Positions 9,283 to 20,518 of a DNA stretch of 64,000 nt are shown here, piece after piece. The notes beneath the pieces were generated by a model, which had not been told where the DNA came from, did no database searches, and saw nothing but the letters and a program-made list of their open reading frames with translations. The position numbers were made by a program, and so were the translations under genes. Source of the DNA: RYN-230 sp963768945 (GTDB lineage Bacteria > Actinomycetota > Actinomycetes > Streptosporangiales > Streptosporangiaceae); the NCBI GenBank assembly GCA_963768945.1, contig CAVYJW010000008.1, positions 682,001 through 746,000 of the forward strand, given 5' to 3'. The stretch's first letter is position 1; each line of letters opens with the position of its first letter.

Positions 9283-9490
9283 CTCCGGCGCCTGCTGCGC
9301 GGGGCCGGCCCCGCGTCTAGTTCTGCCGTCCCGGGCCCGGGCTCGGCCGGGCCCCGCTCCGGCCCGGTGAACTGGTCCGGCCGGCTGGCCTGGCCGGGGT
9401 TACCGGCCTGGCCGAAGCCGTTGGTGTCCCCGGGCTCGCCGCCCTGCTCGGGAGCCTGGCCCGGCTTGCGCAGCTCGTCGGGACCCAACC

Positions 9491-10048
9491 TCAGACCTCG
9501 AGGAGCTCGGCTTCCTTATGCCGCAGCAGTTCGTCCACCTGCCCCACGTAGGTGTGCGTGAGCTCGTCGAGTTCCCGCTCCGCCCGGTGCACCTCGTCCT
9601 CGCCCGCCTCGCCGGCCTTGACCAGCTTGTCCAGCGTGTCCTTGGCGTGCCGCCGGATGTTGCGGATGGAGACCCTGCTGTCCTCGGCCTTGTGCCGGGC
9701 CACCTTGATGAAATCCTTGCGCCGCTCCTCGGACAGCTCCGGGAACACCACCCGGATGATGGAGCCGTCGTTGCTCGGGTTGACCCCGAGATCACTGTTG
9801 CGGATCGCCTTCTCGATGGCGGCCAGTGACGACTTGTCGAACGGCTGGACGATCACCATCCGGGGTTCGGGGATGTGAAACGAGGCCAGCTGATTGACAG
9901 CGGTCTGAGTTCCGTAGTACTCGGCAGTGATCTTGCCGAACATGGACGGGTGCGCACGTCCGGTCCGGATGGTGCCAAAATCTTCCTTGGCCACCACTAC
10001 GGCCTTTTCCATTTTCTCCTCGGCTTCGAGGAGGGTGTCGTCTATCAC
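9491..10048 (-). CDS. frr: ribosome recycling factor
   Basis: Releases post-termination ribosomes together with EF-G. I choose GTG 10048 (protein beginning VIDDTLLEAEEKMEKA, 185 residues) because it matches family length and has CAGGAG a few bases upstream. The frame stays open to 10078. Conserved features are IRTGRAHPSMF, QPFDKSSLAAIEKAI, RVVFPELSEERRKDF and RNIRRHAKD. It follows pyrH with about a 50-base gap and precedes cdsA, the usual actinobacterial order. Confidence 0.96.
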   Translation of the reverse strand: MIDDTLLEAEEKMEKAVVVAKEDFGTIRTGRAHPSMFGKITAEYYGTQTAVNQLASFHIPEPRMVIVQPFDKSSLAAIEKAIRNSDLGVNPSNDGSIIRVVFPELSEERRKDFIKVARHKAEDSRVSIRNIRRHAKDTLDKLVKAGEAGEDEVHRAERELDELTHTYVGQVDELLRHKEAELLEV

Positions 10049-10096
10049 GGCGGCTCCTGTGCGTTCCTGTGCCTTCACACTTCCGCGGCTGACGGG

Positions 10097-10936
10097 TCAG
10101 TAATCCCCCGACCGGCATATCAGGGTGCCGATCCTCTCACCGCGCACCGCCCGCGCAATGTTGCCCTCTTCCATCAGGTCGAACACGACGATGGGCAGGC
10201 CGTTGTCCATGCACAAGCTCACCGCGGTCGCGTCCATGAACTTCAGCTCGCGGCGCAGCACCTCGCCGTAGTCGATCTGGGTAAACCGCGTCGCACCGCG
10301 AATGGTGCGGGGATCCGCGTCGTAGACCCCGTCTACCTGCGTGCCCTTGAGCACCGCTTCCGCACCGATCTCCAGGGCGCGCTGCGCCGCGCAGGTATCG
10401 GTGGAGAAGAACGGAGCGCCGAGGCCCGCGCCGAAGATCACCACGCGACCCTTCTCCAGGTGCCGGATGGCCTTCCGGGGGATATAGGGCTCAGCCACCT
10501 GCCCCATGGTGATCGCGGTCTGCACCCGGGTTTCCACGCCCAGCTTCTCCAGCACGTCCTGGAGCGCCAGGCAGTTGATGACGGTCCCCAGCATGCCCAT
10601 ATAGTCGGCCCGGGCCCGGTCGATGCCACGTTCGGCCAGCTGCTTGCCGCGGAACATGTTGCCGCCACCGACGACGGCCGCGAGCTCGACCCCGTCGGCC
10701 ACCACGGCCGCCATCTCCTTGGCCAGCCGGAAGACCACATCCGGGGAGATGCCCAGCGGCTCGTTCCCGGAGAAGGCCTCCCCGGAGAGCTTCAGAACCA
10801 CGCGGCTCCACCGCCGGTGGGCCCTCGGCACCTCGGGCTCGGGGCAGCTATCCACCTGGGCAGATGCGTGCCCCTGACCGGCCGCGGGATCCGCGCGCAC
10901 GGCAGCGCCCGCGTGGTGCGTGGCGCTGCCGTCCAC
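10097..10936 (-). CDS. pyrH: UMP kinase
   Basis: Phosphorylates UMP to UDP. Member of the amino-acid-kinase fold. GTG 10936 is chosen because it carries GAAGGAG eight bases upstream. It gives 279 residues, with about 40 residues of extra N-terminus before VVLKLSGEAFSGNEPLGI. Motifs are GGGNMFRG, IDRARADYMGMLGTVINCLALQD, GGxG-type FGAGLGAPFFSTDTCAAQRA and KGTQVDGVYDADPR. It lies between tsf (about 45 bases upstream) and frr in the same direction. Confidence 0.95.
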   Translation of the reverse strand: MDGSATHHAGAAVRADPAAGQGHASAQVDSCPEPEVPRAHRRWSRVVLKLSGEAFSGNEPLGISPDVVFRLAKEMAAVVADGVELAAVVGGGNMFRGKQLAERGIDRARADYMGMLGTVINCLALQDVLEKLGVETRVQTAITMGQVAEPYIPRKAIRHLEKGRVVIFGAGLGAPFFSTDTCAAQRALEIGAEAVLKGTQVDGVYDADPRTIRGATRFTQIDYGEVLRRELKFMDATAVSLCMDNGLPIVVFDLMEEGNIARAVRGERIGTLICRSGDY

Positions 10937-10979
10937 GTGATGTTCTCCTTCGCCCCCGCTCACCAGTTGGCTCCGGCCC

Positions 10980-11819
10980 TCATCCAGCCTGGCCGACCTG
11001 GAACCGCGCGAACGCGCGGACGGTAACCCCCTGATCGGCAAGCAACTGCTTAATGGACTTCTTCGGGTCCCGGACGAAGGGCTGCTCGGTCAGCACCACG
11101 TCCTTGAAGAACGCGTTGAGCCGACCCTCGACGATCTTCGGGATCGCCTGCTCCGGCTTGCCCTCGTCCCGGGTGATCTGCTCCATGATGCCCCGCTCGT
11201 GCTCGACCACATTCGCGGGCACCTCGTCGCGGGTCAGGTACTGCGGCCGCATCGCGGCCACCTGGTGCGCCACGTCCCTGGCCGCCCCGGCCGACGGCTT
11301 GTCCAGCTGGACGAGCACGCCCACCGTCGGCGGCAGCCCCGGATCGGACTTGTGCAGGTAGGTAGCTATGTAGCCGCCTTCGAGCAGCGCGTACTGGCCC
11401 AGTTCCAGCTTCTCCTTGAGGGAGGCGCTGGCCTCATCGATGTGCTGCTGGACGGTGATGCCGGGCCGGACCTCCAGCCCGAGCAGGGTCAGCCGGTCGG
11501 CGGGCCGCTGCCGCAGGGCCACGCTCGCGATCTGCGCCGCGACCGCCTGGAACACGTCGGTCTTCGCGACGAAGTCGGTCTCGCAGTTGAGCTCGAGGAG
11601 CACGCCGGCGTCCGTGCCGTCGAGCTCCGCGGTCACCAGACCGTTCGCGGCGGTCCGGGACGCCCGCTTGCTCACGTCCTTGGCGCCCTTGAGGCGGAGG
11701 ATCTCTACCGCGGCGCCGAAGTCGCCGTCCGCCTCCTGCAGGGCCCTCTTGCAGTCCATCATTCCCGCGGCCGTCTGGTCACGCAGCCGCTTCACGTCCG
11801 CGGCGGTGAAGTTCGCCAT
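10980..11819 (-). CDS. tsf: elongation factor Ts
   Basis: Guanine-nucleotide exchange factor for EF-Tu. 279 residues starting MANFTAADVKRLRDQTAAGM. The EF-Tu contact motif appears in the usual variant (ELNCETDFVAK), followed by the dimerisation and C-terminal core (KSIKQLLADQGVTVRAFARFQVG). It lies directly downstream of rpsB with about a 70-base gap and the two are probably co-transcribed, as in most bacteria. Confidence 0.97.
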   Translation of the reverse strand: MANFTAADVKRLRDQTAAGMMDCKRALQEADGDFGAAVEILRLKGAKDVSKRASRTAANGLVTAELDGTDAGVLLELNCETDFVAKTDVFQAVAAQIASVALRQRPADRLTLLGLEVRPGITVQQHIDEASASLKEKLELGQYALLEGGYIATYLHKSDPGLPPTVGVLVQLDKPSAGAARDVAHQVAAMRPQYLTRDEVPANVVEHERGIMEQITRDEGKPEQAIPKIVEGRLNAFFKDVVLTEQPFVRDPKKSIKQLLADQGVTVRAFARFQVGQAG

Positions 11820-11888
11820 TTCCTCATCTCTCGCTATGTCTTTGTCGTGGGCGCAGGGTGGGTTACCCCGCCCCGCGCACCCGCTGCC

Positions 11889-12879
11889 TCAGGCCTCGCG
11901 CGGCTCACCGGCGCCGGCGGACACGCCTGCGGCTTCCGGCTGGGGCTCGGGAGCGTCACCGTGCTCGAGCGCCGTCCCGTTCGCCTGGTCACCGGCCGGC
12001 GCCTCGGGGCCCTGCCCCTCGGGGCCCTGGTCCCGGGTCTCCTGCGCCTCTGGGCCCTGGGCCGCGGCATCGTCGCTGGCCTTGCCCTCCAGGACCGCCA
12101 GCTCCCATTCGGCGAGCGGCTCTTCGGCACCGAGTTCCCCCGTTGTTGGCGCCGCTGACGGCTTGGCCTCGCCGTCCGCTGCCCCGGCCCGGGCGATCAG
12201 GCCATCGGCCACGGCATCGGCGATGACCCGGGTTAGCAGCGAAACGCTGCGGATGGCGTCGTCATTCCCGGGGATCGGGTAGGTGACCTCGTCGGGATCG
12301 CAGTTGGTGTCGAGGATGGCGATGACCGGGATACCCAGCTTGCGGGCCTCGCTGACGGCGATGTGCTCCTTCTTGGTGTCCACCACCCAGATGGCGCTCG
12401 GCACCCGGGACATGTCGCGGATCCCGCCCAGCGAACGCTCCAGCTTGTCGCGCTCCCGGCGCAGCTGGAGCAGCTCCTTCTTGGTCATCCCGGACGCCGG
12501 CCACGTCGTCGAAGTCGATCTCCTCGAGCTCCTTGAGCCGCTGCAGGCGCTTGAAGACCGTGGAGAAGTTCGTCAGCATGCCGCCTAGCCAGCGCTGGTT
12601 GACGTAAGGCATGCCCACCCGGCGGGCCTGCTCGGCAACCGCCTCCTGGGCCTGCTTCTTGGTGCCGACGTAGAGGATGGAGCCGCCGTGAGCGACCGTC
12701 TCCTTGATGAACTCGTACGCGGTGTCGATGAAGTTGAGTGACTGCTGGAGGTCGATGATGTAGATGCCGTTGCGCTCGGCCAGGATGAATCGCTTCATCT
12801 TGGGGTTCCAGCGCCGGGTCTGGTGCCCGAAGTGCACGCCGCTCTCGAGCAGCTGCCGCATAGTGACGACCGGAGCCAT
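11889..12879 (-). CDS. rpsB: 30S ribosomal protein S2, interrupted by a one-base frameshift
   Basis: S2 is essential for the 30S subunit. ATG 12879 (MAPVVTMRQLLESGVHFGHQ) is preceded by AGGAAGG. The N-terminal half reads normally to EIDFDDVAG. The family continuation (S/x)GMTKKELL is then found one base out of frame, from 12488 downward. Removing base 12495, or one neighbour, restores a continuous 330-residue S2. The C-terminal part includes GGIRDMSRVPSAIWVVDTKKE and TNCDPDEVTYPIPGNDDA. An Ala/Glu-rich tail of about 90 residues follows the conserved core. No second rpsB is in the window, so an assembly error is the simplest explanation. Confidence 0.9.
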
Positions 12880-13221
12880 GCCCGCGGTCCCCTTCCTGTT
12901 ACGCGTCGTGCCTGATCGCACCGACGCTCTCGGTTGTTGCCTGGCGCCCGGGCGCAACCCGCCGCGGCGTGGGAAACCGCGGACCGGTGGGATGCGTCCC
13001 GCCGGGAGCCGAATCAGCACCTGGCGGCGAGCGGACGCGCGAATTAGCCGGGAGGCCGTCTGCGTAGCGCGGGCAGACTCCACGACCTGCTGGCCAGTCT
13101 ACCCGCTGCGCTCAGGCCCGCGGATGCACTCACCGCGCTGAGGCGATCGGCCTGCTCAGGCTGCGGCTCGCTCCGCCGCTCTGCCCCGGCAGGCTCCTGA
13201 CCTCTCACGCACCCGCCCTCT
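12880..13221. other. rpsB upstream region, no gene found
   Basis: About 340 bases between the xerC end and the rpsB start. On the minus strand TAGACT, near 13096-13101, is a plausible -10 element. That would give rpsB a long leader of more than 200 bases. I see no coding frame with a ribosome binding site and no tRNA-like fold here. Confidence 0.35.
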
Positions 13222-13247
13222 CACCCCCGCTTTCACGCGCGGGGGTG
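13222..13247. terminator. hairpin spanning the xerC stop codon
   Basis: Inverted repeat with nine-base arms (CACCCCCGC, 13222-13230, and its complement 13239-13247) around an 8-base loop. The loop contains part of the xerC stop region (stop 13233-13235). It is a likely terminator or 3'-end stabiliser for xerC transcripts. Confidence 0.5.
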
Positions 13248-14300
13248 CGCCTGCCGGAACGCGGCCGTGAGCCGCTCGACGGAGACGTGCGTGTAGATCT
13301 GGGTGGTGGCCAGCGACGCGTGGCCGAGGATCTCCTGCACGCTACGCAGGTCCGCGCCACCTTCCAGCAGGTGGGTCGCGGCGGCGTGACGCAGGCCGTG
13401 CGGCCCGGTGTCGGGCACAGCGGGCACGGCAGCGAGCCTCGTGTGCACCACCCGCCGTGCGGTCCGCGGATCCAGGCGCCTGCCGCGGGCCCCCAGGAAC
13501 AGGGCGGCCGCGCTGTCCGGCGTTACCAGCACCGGCCGTCCGCCCCGGGCCCAGCGCGCCGTGGCCCGCTCGGCGGGCAGGCCCATGGGTACCGTGCGCT
13601 CCTTCCCGCCCTTGCCCAGGACCCGCACCGTCCGCCGGTCATGATCGAGGTCGCCGAGGTCGAGCCCGCACAGCTCGCTGACCCGGATCCCGGTGGCGTA
13701 CAGGAGTTCCATGATCGCGGTGTCGCGCATGATCAGCGCCTGATCCCGGGGATCCGACTCGCTGGCGCCCCGTGGCTCGCCGCCGGGCAGCGGCTGCCCG
13801 CCTCCCTCCATCGGCCGCTCGCTTGCTGGCGGCTGGCCGCGCCGTCCCGGCCCGCCGCCCGTCTCGCCCAGCACGGCCGCCATCTGGTCCTGCCGGAGCA
13901 CCTCGGGCAGCTTGCGGCGCAGCTTCGGCGTGCCCAGCAACGGTCCCGGGTCGCTGGGCAGCCAGCCCCGGGCGTGCCCGAACGCGGTGAACGCCCGGGC
14001 CGACGCGGCCCGCCGGGCCAGCGTGGCCCGGGCCCGCCCGGTGGCGTGCTGGCCCGCCAGCCAGCCCCGGAGTACCGCGATATCCAGGTCATCCGGGCTG
14101 GTTACGCCCGCCTGGGCGGCGTACCCGAGGAGGGCGCGGGCATCGCCCAGGTAGGCCCGGACCGTGTGCGCGGACACCCCGCGCTCCGCCGCGAGGTGGC
14201 GCCGGAAGGCCAGCAGCGCGGCCTCGAGCCGGTCCGGCAGCGGTTCAGCCCCGTCCTGCCCGGGCTCATCAGCCATGAGCCCAGTCTGGGGCAGGACCGG

Positions 14301-14303
<3 letters not shown>
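13233..14303 (-). CDS. xerC: tyrosine recombinase XerC
   Basis: Resolves chromosome dimers at dif with XerD. 356 residues from GTG 14303 (347 from ATG 14276). The N-terminal SAM-like core-binding domain is RLEAALLAFRRHLAAERGVSAHT. The catalytic set is present: R in YATGIRVSELCGL, K in GKGGKERTVPMG, HGLRH, H in LGHASLATTQ, and Tyr in IYTHVSVERL. About 35 extra Gly/Pro-rich residues separate the two domains (about 148-190), which is longer than usual. The position between glmS and rpsB and the full catalytic set argue for the housekeeping enzyme rather than a phage integrase. Confidence 0.92.
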
Positions 14304-16214
<1,911 letters not shown>

Positions 16215-16225
16215 GCTGTGCCCCC

Positions 16226-16513
16226 TCAGCCGTAGATGATGCGGCGCAGCTGGCGCAGCGAGTACTGGGGTGATGCCACCAGCCGTTGTTCCAGCTCAAC
16301 CGCGATCTGATTGAACGCGCGGTCGTTGGTCAGACCCCGGGCCTTGAGTTCCCCGTGACGCCTGCGGACGTAAGCGTCCGCTGGCTCGAAGAAATACCCG
16401 ACCACATCATCGATCAACCGCGCCGCCTCCCCGGGCCCCAGCGAGCTGCTCCGGGTCAGATGGGCGATCAGGTCCTCGAACGGCCGTTGCGCGCCTGCCA
16501 CACTAGCCAGCAT
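16226..16513 (-). CDS. conserved small protein of unknown function
   Basis: 95 residues beginning MLASVAGAQRPFEDLIAHL. Charged, helical, with no membrane segment. The centre (EAARLIDDVVGYFFEPADAYVRRRHGELKARGL) and the tail (LRQLRRIIYG) look like a conserved actinobacterial type I have seen without a function. It is 11 bases upstream of glmS in the same direction and 56 bases downstream of dprA. Translational linkage to glmS is plausible. Confidence 0.75.
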   Translation of the reverse strand: MLASVAGAQRPFEDLIAHLTRSSSLGPGEAARLIDDVVGYFFEPADAYVRRRHGELKARGLTNDRAFNQIAVELEQRLVASPQYSLRQLRRIIYG

Positions 16514-16569
16514 GCTCGATTATTGGGCCGGATAGCAACGAACGTGCCCGAAATCGGGCAGAATCTGGC

Positions 16570-17762
16570 TTATTGGCGGCCCAGACACCCTCGCCGGGTC
16601 ATCGGCCGGCGGATCGCCGGCCCCGCTCGCAGCGTCCGCCAGCCCCGCTCGCAGCGTTCGACGAAACCGCCCGCCGCCAACTGACCCAGACAACGGAGCA
16701 CGGTATCGAAATCCACGCCCGCCGACACCGCAATCCGGGCCGGCCCGCGGCCGACGCGGGCGGGCACGGCTTCCAGGACGCTCAGGCTGACCGGGTCCAG
16801 CTCGTCCCTGGGCAGGACCGGGCCACGGGACAGGGCAGCCATGTCGCCGGGGCTGAACGACAGGCAGGCGAGGATGTCGTGCACGTCGGTGACGCACACG
16901 CCCCCCCAGTCCCTGATCACCTGGTGGCAGCCGGCCGACGCCATGGACGTCACCGGTCCCGGCACCGCCATCAGCGGGCGGTTCAGGTCCCGGGCGTGCC
17001 GGGCCGTGTTGAGGGCCCCGCTGCGCAGCGCGGCCTCGACCAGCACGGTCCCGCGGCTCAGCGCGGCGATCAGCCGGTTGCGCACGAGGAACCCCGGCCG
17101 GGTCGGCGTGCGGCTCGGTGGCTGCTCGCTGACCAGCGCCCCCTGGGCGACGATGGCCTCGAACAGGTCGTGGTGGCTGCGCGGGTACGGGGCATCCAGC
17201 CCGGAAGGCAGGACGGCGACGGTGACCCCCTCGGTGGCGAGGGCGCCACGGTGCGCCTGGCTGTCAATCCCGAACGCACCGCCGGATACCACCGTCCAGC
17301 CGCGCTCGGCCAGTGCCGCCGCCAGCTCGGCGGTCACGTGAATGCCGTAGGCCGTGGCCGCCCGGGTCCCGACGATGGACGCCGAGTGCAGGCAGGCGAA
17401 CCGGAGGTCGACCTGGCCGCGCACCCACAGGCCCCAGGGCTGGGCGTCACCCAGCACCTCGAGCTGGCTGGGCCACTCCGGGTCTCCCGGGCACACCAGC
17501 CGGATCCCGTCCCGCTCCCAGGCCTCGACCGTGGCCCCGGTGGGCGCGTCCCCGAGCCGGGCCGTCCACCGCTGCCGGGCCCGGTCCAGGCCCGGGCCGG
17601 CGCGGTCCCCAGAGCCGACCCCGTGGTGAGCGCGGCGACCACCGTCGCCGGGGAGGTCCGCCGTAGCACGGCCGCTAGCTGCGCGTCGCCAGGCTCGGCG
17701 ATCCAGGTCAGCACGGCCCGGGCCATCCGGTCCCGGTGCTGCCGGTCCTGGCCGCCGGTCAT
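16570..17762 (-). CDS. dprA: DNA-processing protein DprA, interrupted by a frameshift
   Basis: DprA/Smf loads RecA on incoming single-stranded DNA. ATG 17762 overlaps the comM stop (ATGA). The N-terminus (MARAVLTWIAEPGDAQLAAVL) runs in one frame. From about 17605 the family sequence continues one frame over (GLDRARQRW, then LVCPGDPEWPSQL) through the Rossmann-like core (SIVGTRAATAYG, VSGGAFGIDSQAHRGAL, PSGLDAPYP, FLVRNRLIAALS, VVEAALRSGAL-type) to a winged-helix C-terminus. Adding one G to the run at 17607-17610 would join the parts. It is either a sequence error or a recently broken gene. Confidence 0.88.
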
Positions 17763-19408
17763 CGGGGCACCCCCAGCCACAGGCCGAGCGCGGCCGCGGT
17801 GTGGTCGGCGGCCGGGCGCGGCACCCCGGCCAGGTCGGCGAGCGTCCAGGCCACCCTGATCACCCGGTGCACGCCCCGCGCGCTGATCTGCCCCAGGTCC
17901 ATGGCCCGCTCCAGGGGTACGAGCGCCCCAGGCGCGGGCGCGTAGCTGCGGCGCAGTTCGCTGCCCGGGACCTCGGCGTTGAGCCGCCAGGGCGTGTCCC
18001 GCAGCCGGGCAGCCGCCCGGCACCGGGCCACCTCGACCCGGGCCGCCACGGTTGCACTGGGCTCAGCGAACGTCGCGTCGCTGAGCAACTCGCCCCGGTT
18101 CACCGGCATGAACTCCACCTTCACGTCTACCCGGTCCAGCAACGGCCCCGACAGCCGGGCCAGGTATCTGCGGCGGACCGATGGCGTGCAGCCGCAGGCC
18201 GCCTGCCTCCCCGGTCCGCGGGCGCATGGGCACGGGTTCGCGGCCAGCACCAGCGTGAAGCGGGCCGGGAACCGCGCCGTCAGGCCGGACCGCGCCACCA
18301 CGATCTCCCCCGACTCCAGCGGCTGGCGGAGCGCGTCGAGCACATCCCGGCCGAACTCCGGGGCCTCATCCAGGAACAGGCAGCCGCGGTGGGCCAGCGA
18401 GGCTGCCCCAGGGCGGATCACTCCGCTCCCGCCCCCGACGATGGCGGCCTTGCTCGCCGTGTGGTGCGGGGCGCAGAACGGCGGCGCGGTCAGCAGCGGG
18501 CTCCGGTCGGGGAGCACGCCCGCCACCGAGTGGATCGACATGACCTCGAGGGCCGCGGCCGGGTCGAGGCGGGGCAGCACGGTCGGGATCCGCTCGGCCA
18601 GCATGGTCTTGCCCGCGCCCGGCGGGCCGAGCAGGCAGAGGTGATGGCCGCCGGCGGCGCAGATCTCCGCGGCCCGGCGGGCCGCCGGTTGGCCCAGCAC
18701 ATCGGCCAGATCAGGCCCGGCGCCCGTCGGCCCCCCGGCGTCGGGGCCCCCAGCACCCGGGGCCAGAACCGGCTCGCCCCCGGGCGGCCGGGTGACCGGC
18801 AGCACCCCGCCCTCGATGAGCCGGACCGGGCCGGACGCCTCCCTGGGCCTGGCCAGATCGTCCGGGACGCCCGCATCACCGGGACCCGCCGGATAATCAC
18901 CGCGCAGCCAACCAAGCAGCCCGCGCAGGGTCGCAGCGCTCAGCACCCGGAGGTCGGGGACCAGCGCCGCCTCGGCCTCGTTGGCGCTCGGCACCGCGAC
19001 CCGCCGGAAGCCGCTGGCCGCCGCGGCCGCGGCGGCGGGCAACATCCCGCGGACCGAGCGCAGCTGGCCGTCGAGCCCGAGCTCGCCGAGGAACGCCACC
19101 CCGTCGACCGCCGCCGCCGGGACCGTGCCCGCGGCGCCGAGGATGGCCACCGCGATGCCGACGTCAAACCCGCTCCCGCGCTTGGGCAAGCTGGCTGGAG
19201 ACAGGCCGACGGTGATCCGCCGCTGCGGCCACTGCTCGCCGCTGTTCACGATCGCGGCGCGGATCCGGTCCCTCGCCTCGCGGAGCGCGGTGTCGGGGAG
19301 CCCCACCAGGAGGAGCCCCGGGAGCCCGTTCTGGATGTCGGCTTCGATCTCGACCGGATGACCCTCCACCCCGACCAGGGCGATCGAATGGGTCCGGGCG
19401 ACCGGCAT
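17759..19408 (-). CDS. comM: ComM/YifB family Mg-chelatase-like AAA+ ATPase
   Basis: 549 residues. ComM is a helicase-like AAA+ protein that promotes branch migration during natural transformation. The N-terminal Lon-substrate-binding-like domain (GLPGLLLVGLPDTALREARDR, about 28-48) is followed by the AAA+ core with Walker A GPPGAGKTMLAERIP (about 262-276), Walker B CLFLDEAPEF, and a Cys-rich insert (CPCARGPGRQAACGC, about 398-412). It overlaps dprA by four bases and abuts yraN. The yraN-comM-dprA order is common in bacteria. Confidence 0.94.
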   Translation of the reverse strand: MPVARTHSIALVGVEGHPVEIEADIQNGLPGLLLVGLPDTALREARDRIRAAIVNSGEQWPQRRITVGLSPASLPKRGSGFDVGIAVAILGAAGTVPAAAVDGVAFLGELGLDGQLRSVRGMLPAAAAAAASGFRRVAVPSANEAEAALVPDLRVLSAATLRGLLGWLRGDYPAGPGDAGVPDDLARPREASGPVRLIEGGVLPVTRPPGGEPVLAPGAGGPDAGGPTGAGPDLADVLGQPAARRAAEICAAGGHHLCLLGPPGAGKTMLAERIPTVLPRLDPAAALEVMSIHSVAGVLPDRSPLLTAPPFCAPHHTASKAAIVGGGSGVIRPGAASLAHRGCLFLDEAPEFGRDVLDALRQPLESGEIVVARSGLTARFPARFTLVLAANPCPCARGPGRQAACGCTPSVRRRYLARLSGPLLDRVDVKVEFMPVNRGELLSDATFAEPSATVAARVEVARCRAAARLRDTPWRLNAEVPGSELRRSYAPAPGALVPLERAMDLGQISARGVHRVIRVAWTLADLAGVPRPAADHTAAALGLWLGVPR

Positions 19409-19765
19409 TCAGCCCACCCCCCGCACGTGCTCGAGGGTGAACTCCCCTGCCGCGTTCCGGACCAGCCCGATCACGTCGATCCGCACCTCATCGAACCCCA
19501 GCCCCTGGGCGGCCAGCCACGAGGCCGCCAGCCGGCGCAGCCGGAGCCGCTTACTGTGGCTGATGGCCTCGAGGGGGCTGCCGTACCTGACTCCGGAGCG
19601 GGTCTTGACCTCGCAGACCACGAGGACCCGCCGCTCGAGGGCCACGATGTCGAGCTCGCCGGTCTCGCACCGCCAGTTCCGGTCGAGGATCCTCAGCCCC
19701 GCTCGTTCCAGGTACTCCGCCGCGAGCTGCTCGCCGCGGCGGCCCAGCTCGTCCTTGTCCCTCAC
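19409..19765 (-). CDS. yraN: UPF0102/YraN family nuclease-like protein
   Basis: 118 residues with the restriction-endonuclease-like fold motifs of the family: GRRGEQLAAEYLERAGLRIL, then E in TGELDIVA and the ExK pair in VVCEVKTRSG. The biochemical role is unsettled. Its partners comM and dprA point to DNA processing. It is directly adjacent to comM, with coordinates abutting. The start at 19765 gives MRDKDELGRRGEQ. Confidence 0.92.
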   Translation of the reverse strand: MRDKDELGRRGEQLAAEYLERAGLRILDRNWRCETGELDIVALERRVLVVCEVKTRSGVRYGSPLEAISHSKRLRLRRLAASWLAAQGLGFDEVRIDVIGLVRNAAGEFTLEHVRGVG

Positions 19766-19904
19766 CTGGCACCACCTCCGGTGATGACGGTGCCGGAACG
19801 GGAGGCGCCGCGCTGGCGCAGCCGCGGCGCTGTGGACGACTGGGCATGAAACGCGATTCTGTGGACAGGGAAGGCCGTTTTGTCACGGCCACGTGCTTCA
19901 ATCC

Positions 19905-20048
19905 AGGCGGGCCGCGCCGCGTCACCCCAGGCGGGCCGCGCCGCGTCACCCCAGGCAGGCCGCGCCGCGTCACCCCAGGCAGGCCGCGCCGTGTCACCCC
20001 AGGCAGGCCGTGCCGGGTCACCCCGGGCAGGCCGCCACGCGTCACGCC
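19905..20048. repeat. 24-bp tandem repeat, six units
   Basis: Six head-to-tail units of 24 bases (starts at 19905, 19929, 19953, 19977, 20001, 20025) with a few substitutions, and a degenerate seventh after 20049. The unit core is CAGGCGGGCCGCGCCGCGTC. The array lies in the 370-base gap between DUF2469 and yraN. Because 24 is a multiple of 3, the minus strand can be read as a repeated GVTRRGLP peptide. No ribosome binding site or family match supports a protein. Confidence 0.85.
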
Positions 20049-20137
20049 AGCCAGGACGGCCCGCCTCAGCGGGGGATCACCCGCTGAGGCCGCCGGTGCC
20101 GGATCACCCGCGGCGCTGGTTCACCCGCGGCGCCGGA

Positions 20138-20455
20138 TCACTTGCTGTCGTCGGGAACCTCGAGCTCGGCACGCGCCAGCTCCTCGACGTTGACGTCCTT
20201 GAAGGTGACAACCCGGACATTCTTCACAAACCGCGCGGGGCGGTACATGTCCCACACCCACGCGTCCTGCATGATGACCTCGAAGTACACCTCGCCGTTC
20301 TCCGCGGCGCGCACGTTGAGCTCGACGTCGTTGGTGAGGTAGAACCGCCGCTCGGTCTCGACCACATGGGTGAACAGCCCCACGACGTCGCGATACTCGC
20401 GGTAGAGCTGCAGTTCCATCTCGGTCTCGTACTTCTCGAGATCTTCTGCGCTCAT
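20138..20455 (-). CDS. DUF2469 family protein
   Basis: 105 residues, acidic, no membrane segment. The opening MSAEDLEKYETEMELQLYRE and the segment RRFYLTNDVELNVR are typical of the actinobacterial DUF2469 family. The family is found almost always next to rnhB, as here. The function is unknown. It lies about 60 bases downstream of rnhB in the same direction. Confidence 0.93.
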   Translation of the reverse strand: MSAEDLEKYETEMELQLYREYRDVVGLFTHVVETERRFYLTNDVELNVRAAENGEVYFEVIMQDAWVWDMYRPARFVKNVRVVTFKDVNVEELARAELEVPDDSK

Positions 20456-20518
20456 GTCCTCCCCCTCCGATTGGCCTGCGTCGGGAGGTCCGGTCCGGAT
20501 GCCATCAACGAGATGCCA

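Noticed and set aside
17801..19849. + strand open frame of about 680 codons
   Set aside because: Antisense to comM and yraN. The peptide text is unstructured and repetitive in Arg, Gly, Pro and His.
19551..20045. Minus-strand frame encoding a repeated GVTRRGLP peptide
   Set aside because: Produced only by the 24-bp tandem repeat running into the yraN region in another frame. No ribosome binding site and no family match.
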